Positions 12,552-13,072 of a stretch of 13,072 bases of DNA are shown here, one piece after another (position 1 is the first letter of the stretch; each line of letters begins with the position of its first letter). Source of the stretch: RGIG4103 sp045644605. GTDB taxonomy: Bacteria > Bacillota > Clostridia > RUG12999. A program made the translations under genes and the position numbers. The notes below the pieces were generated by a model. The model ran no database searches. It was not told where the DNA came from and saw only the letters and a program-made list of their open reading frames with translations. The stretch spans positions 1 to 13,072 of the forward strand of contig JAZRHB010000066.1 of assembly GCA_045644605.1 (NCBI GenBank), written 5' to 3'.

Positions 12552-13072
12552 CTATTCAACCTTCATCATTCTGTACCCGACACCTATATGCGTCTGAATA
12601 TACTGCGGCGAGTCCGGAAGCTTTTCAATCTTTTTCCTGAGTGTTGTCATAAACACACGAAGAGAACCTATATCGGTTTCCCATGCACTGCCCCAAATCT
12701 TTTCTGCAATAAATTTATGTGTAAGCACCTTTCCTACATTTTGCGACAACACGCAAAGCAGCTTGTACTCTGTCGGGGTAAGGTGCATTTCTTCATCATC
12801 AAGATATGCGCATCCTGCTGCATAATCTATTTTAAGCTTTCCGTTTGTAAACATTGACTCGGATGCAGCCACTTGGCTTTGATAGTTTAATCTTCTTTGT
12901 GTTACCCTGAGCCTTGCAAGAAGTTCTTCAACAGAAAACGGTTTTGTCAAGTAATCATCAGCACCGCAGTCAAGAGCCTCTATTTTATCTGAGTCCTCGC
13001 TTCTTGCGCTGATAACAATAATCGGCATATTAGACCATGAACGGATTTTCTTTATGACTTCGATTCCGTCTA
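12552..13072 (-). CDS. kdpE: KdpE-like OmpR-family response regulator (5' end outside window)
   Basis: The last 172 residues of a two-component response regulator are visible; the start lies beyond base 13072. The frame reads back past a Met at 13028 as DGIEVIKKIRSWSNMPIIVISARS, so that Met is internal. The receiver part keeps the Ser of ISARS and the Lys of LTKPF; the phosphorylated Asp is off the window. A winged-helix DNA-binding domain follows: LTPTEYKLLCVLSQNVGKVLTH, KIWGS, and SLRVFMTTLRKKIE with IQTHIGVGYRMM. The phrases SDKIEALDCGADDYLTKPF and HIGVGYRM are very close to KdpE, which with KdpD controls the high-affinity K+ pump KdpFABC. No kdp pump gene follows; the gene is terminated at 12467-12504. 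KdpD may lie upstream. A general OmpR-type regulator is the alternative. Confidence 0.85.
   Translation of the reverse strand, partial: DGIEVIKKIRSWSNMPIIVISARSEDSDKIEALDCGADDYLTKPFSVEELLARLRVTQRRLNYQSQVAASESMFTNGKLKIDYAAGCAYLDDEEMHLTPTEYKLLCVLSQNVGKVLTHKFIAEKIWGSAWETDIGSLRVFMTTLRKKIEKLPDSPQYIQTHIGVGYRMMKVE

Noticed and set aside
1..13072. CRISPR array, prophage or complete insertion sequence
   Set aside because: No regularly spaced repeats, phage structural genes, integrase or transposase were seen.

Overview
The window looks like chromosome from an anaerobic Gram-positive bacterium of the class Clostridia. The evidence is the set of proteins (three-repeat S-layer homology protein, secreted cyclophilin with a copper-amine-oxidase-N stalk domain, PepD dipeptidase, bacterial OPT transporter), the GGAGG-type ribosome binding sites about 7 bases before nearly every ATG, the sigma-A-type promoters (often with an extended -10), and the strong intrinsic terminators. 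By eye the base composition is about 40% GC, with local departures. No species is claimed.

Left end (1-275): non-coding. It holds a + strand terminator, then a probable 140-bp miniature inverted-repeat element (12-bp terminal inverted repeats, 6-bp flanking duplication), then a terminator for the minus-strand operon to its right. A 20-bp direct repeat brackets this segment.

Peptide-handling block (276-5207, minus strand): an OPT-family oligopeptide transporter and a PqqD-family protein form a two-gene operon behind a good promoter. Upstream lie a three-SLH-repeat surface protein and, before it, a PepD-type dipeptidase. Peptide uptake and dipeptide cleavage are thus adjacent, although the OPT operon has its own promoter.

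Middle (5280-9677): a DUF2238/YjdF-like membrane protein (+), a PutP-type sodium/proline symporter (-) behind a perfect TTGACA-17-TATAAT promoter, a secreted stalk-domain/cyclophilin fusion (-), and an RlmN/Cfr-family radical-SAM rRNA methyltransferase (+). The last two are transcribed divergently from back-to-back promoters with an inverted repeat between and around their -35 boxes.

Right part (9708-13072, minus strand): a DUF4432-type mutarotase-fold protein, a GC-rich 91-aa protein of unknown function, an AT-rich Lrp/AsnC regulator abutting a truncated GGDEF remnant, a 440-bp non-coding region with three strong hairpins and a palindrome whose ends resemble a tRNA 3' end, and the 3' part of a KdpE-like response regulator running off the window.

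Most genes are ordinary. The points most worth following are the OPT-PqqD pair, the miniature element at the left end, the palindromic tRNA-end-like element near 12340-12456, the divergent cyclophilin/rlmN control region, and the degraded GGDEF next to lrp. I see no defence system, CRISPR array, prophage or complete insertion sequence.
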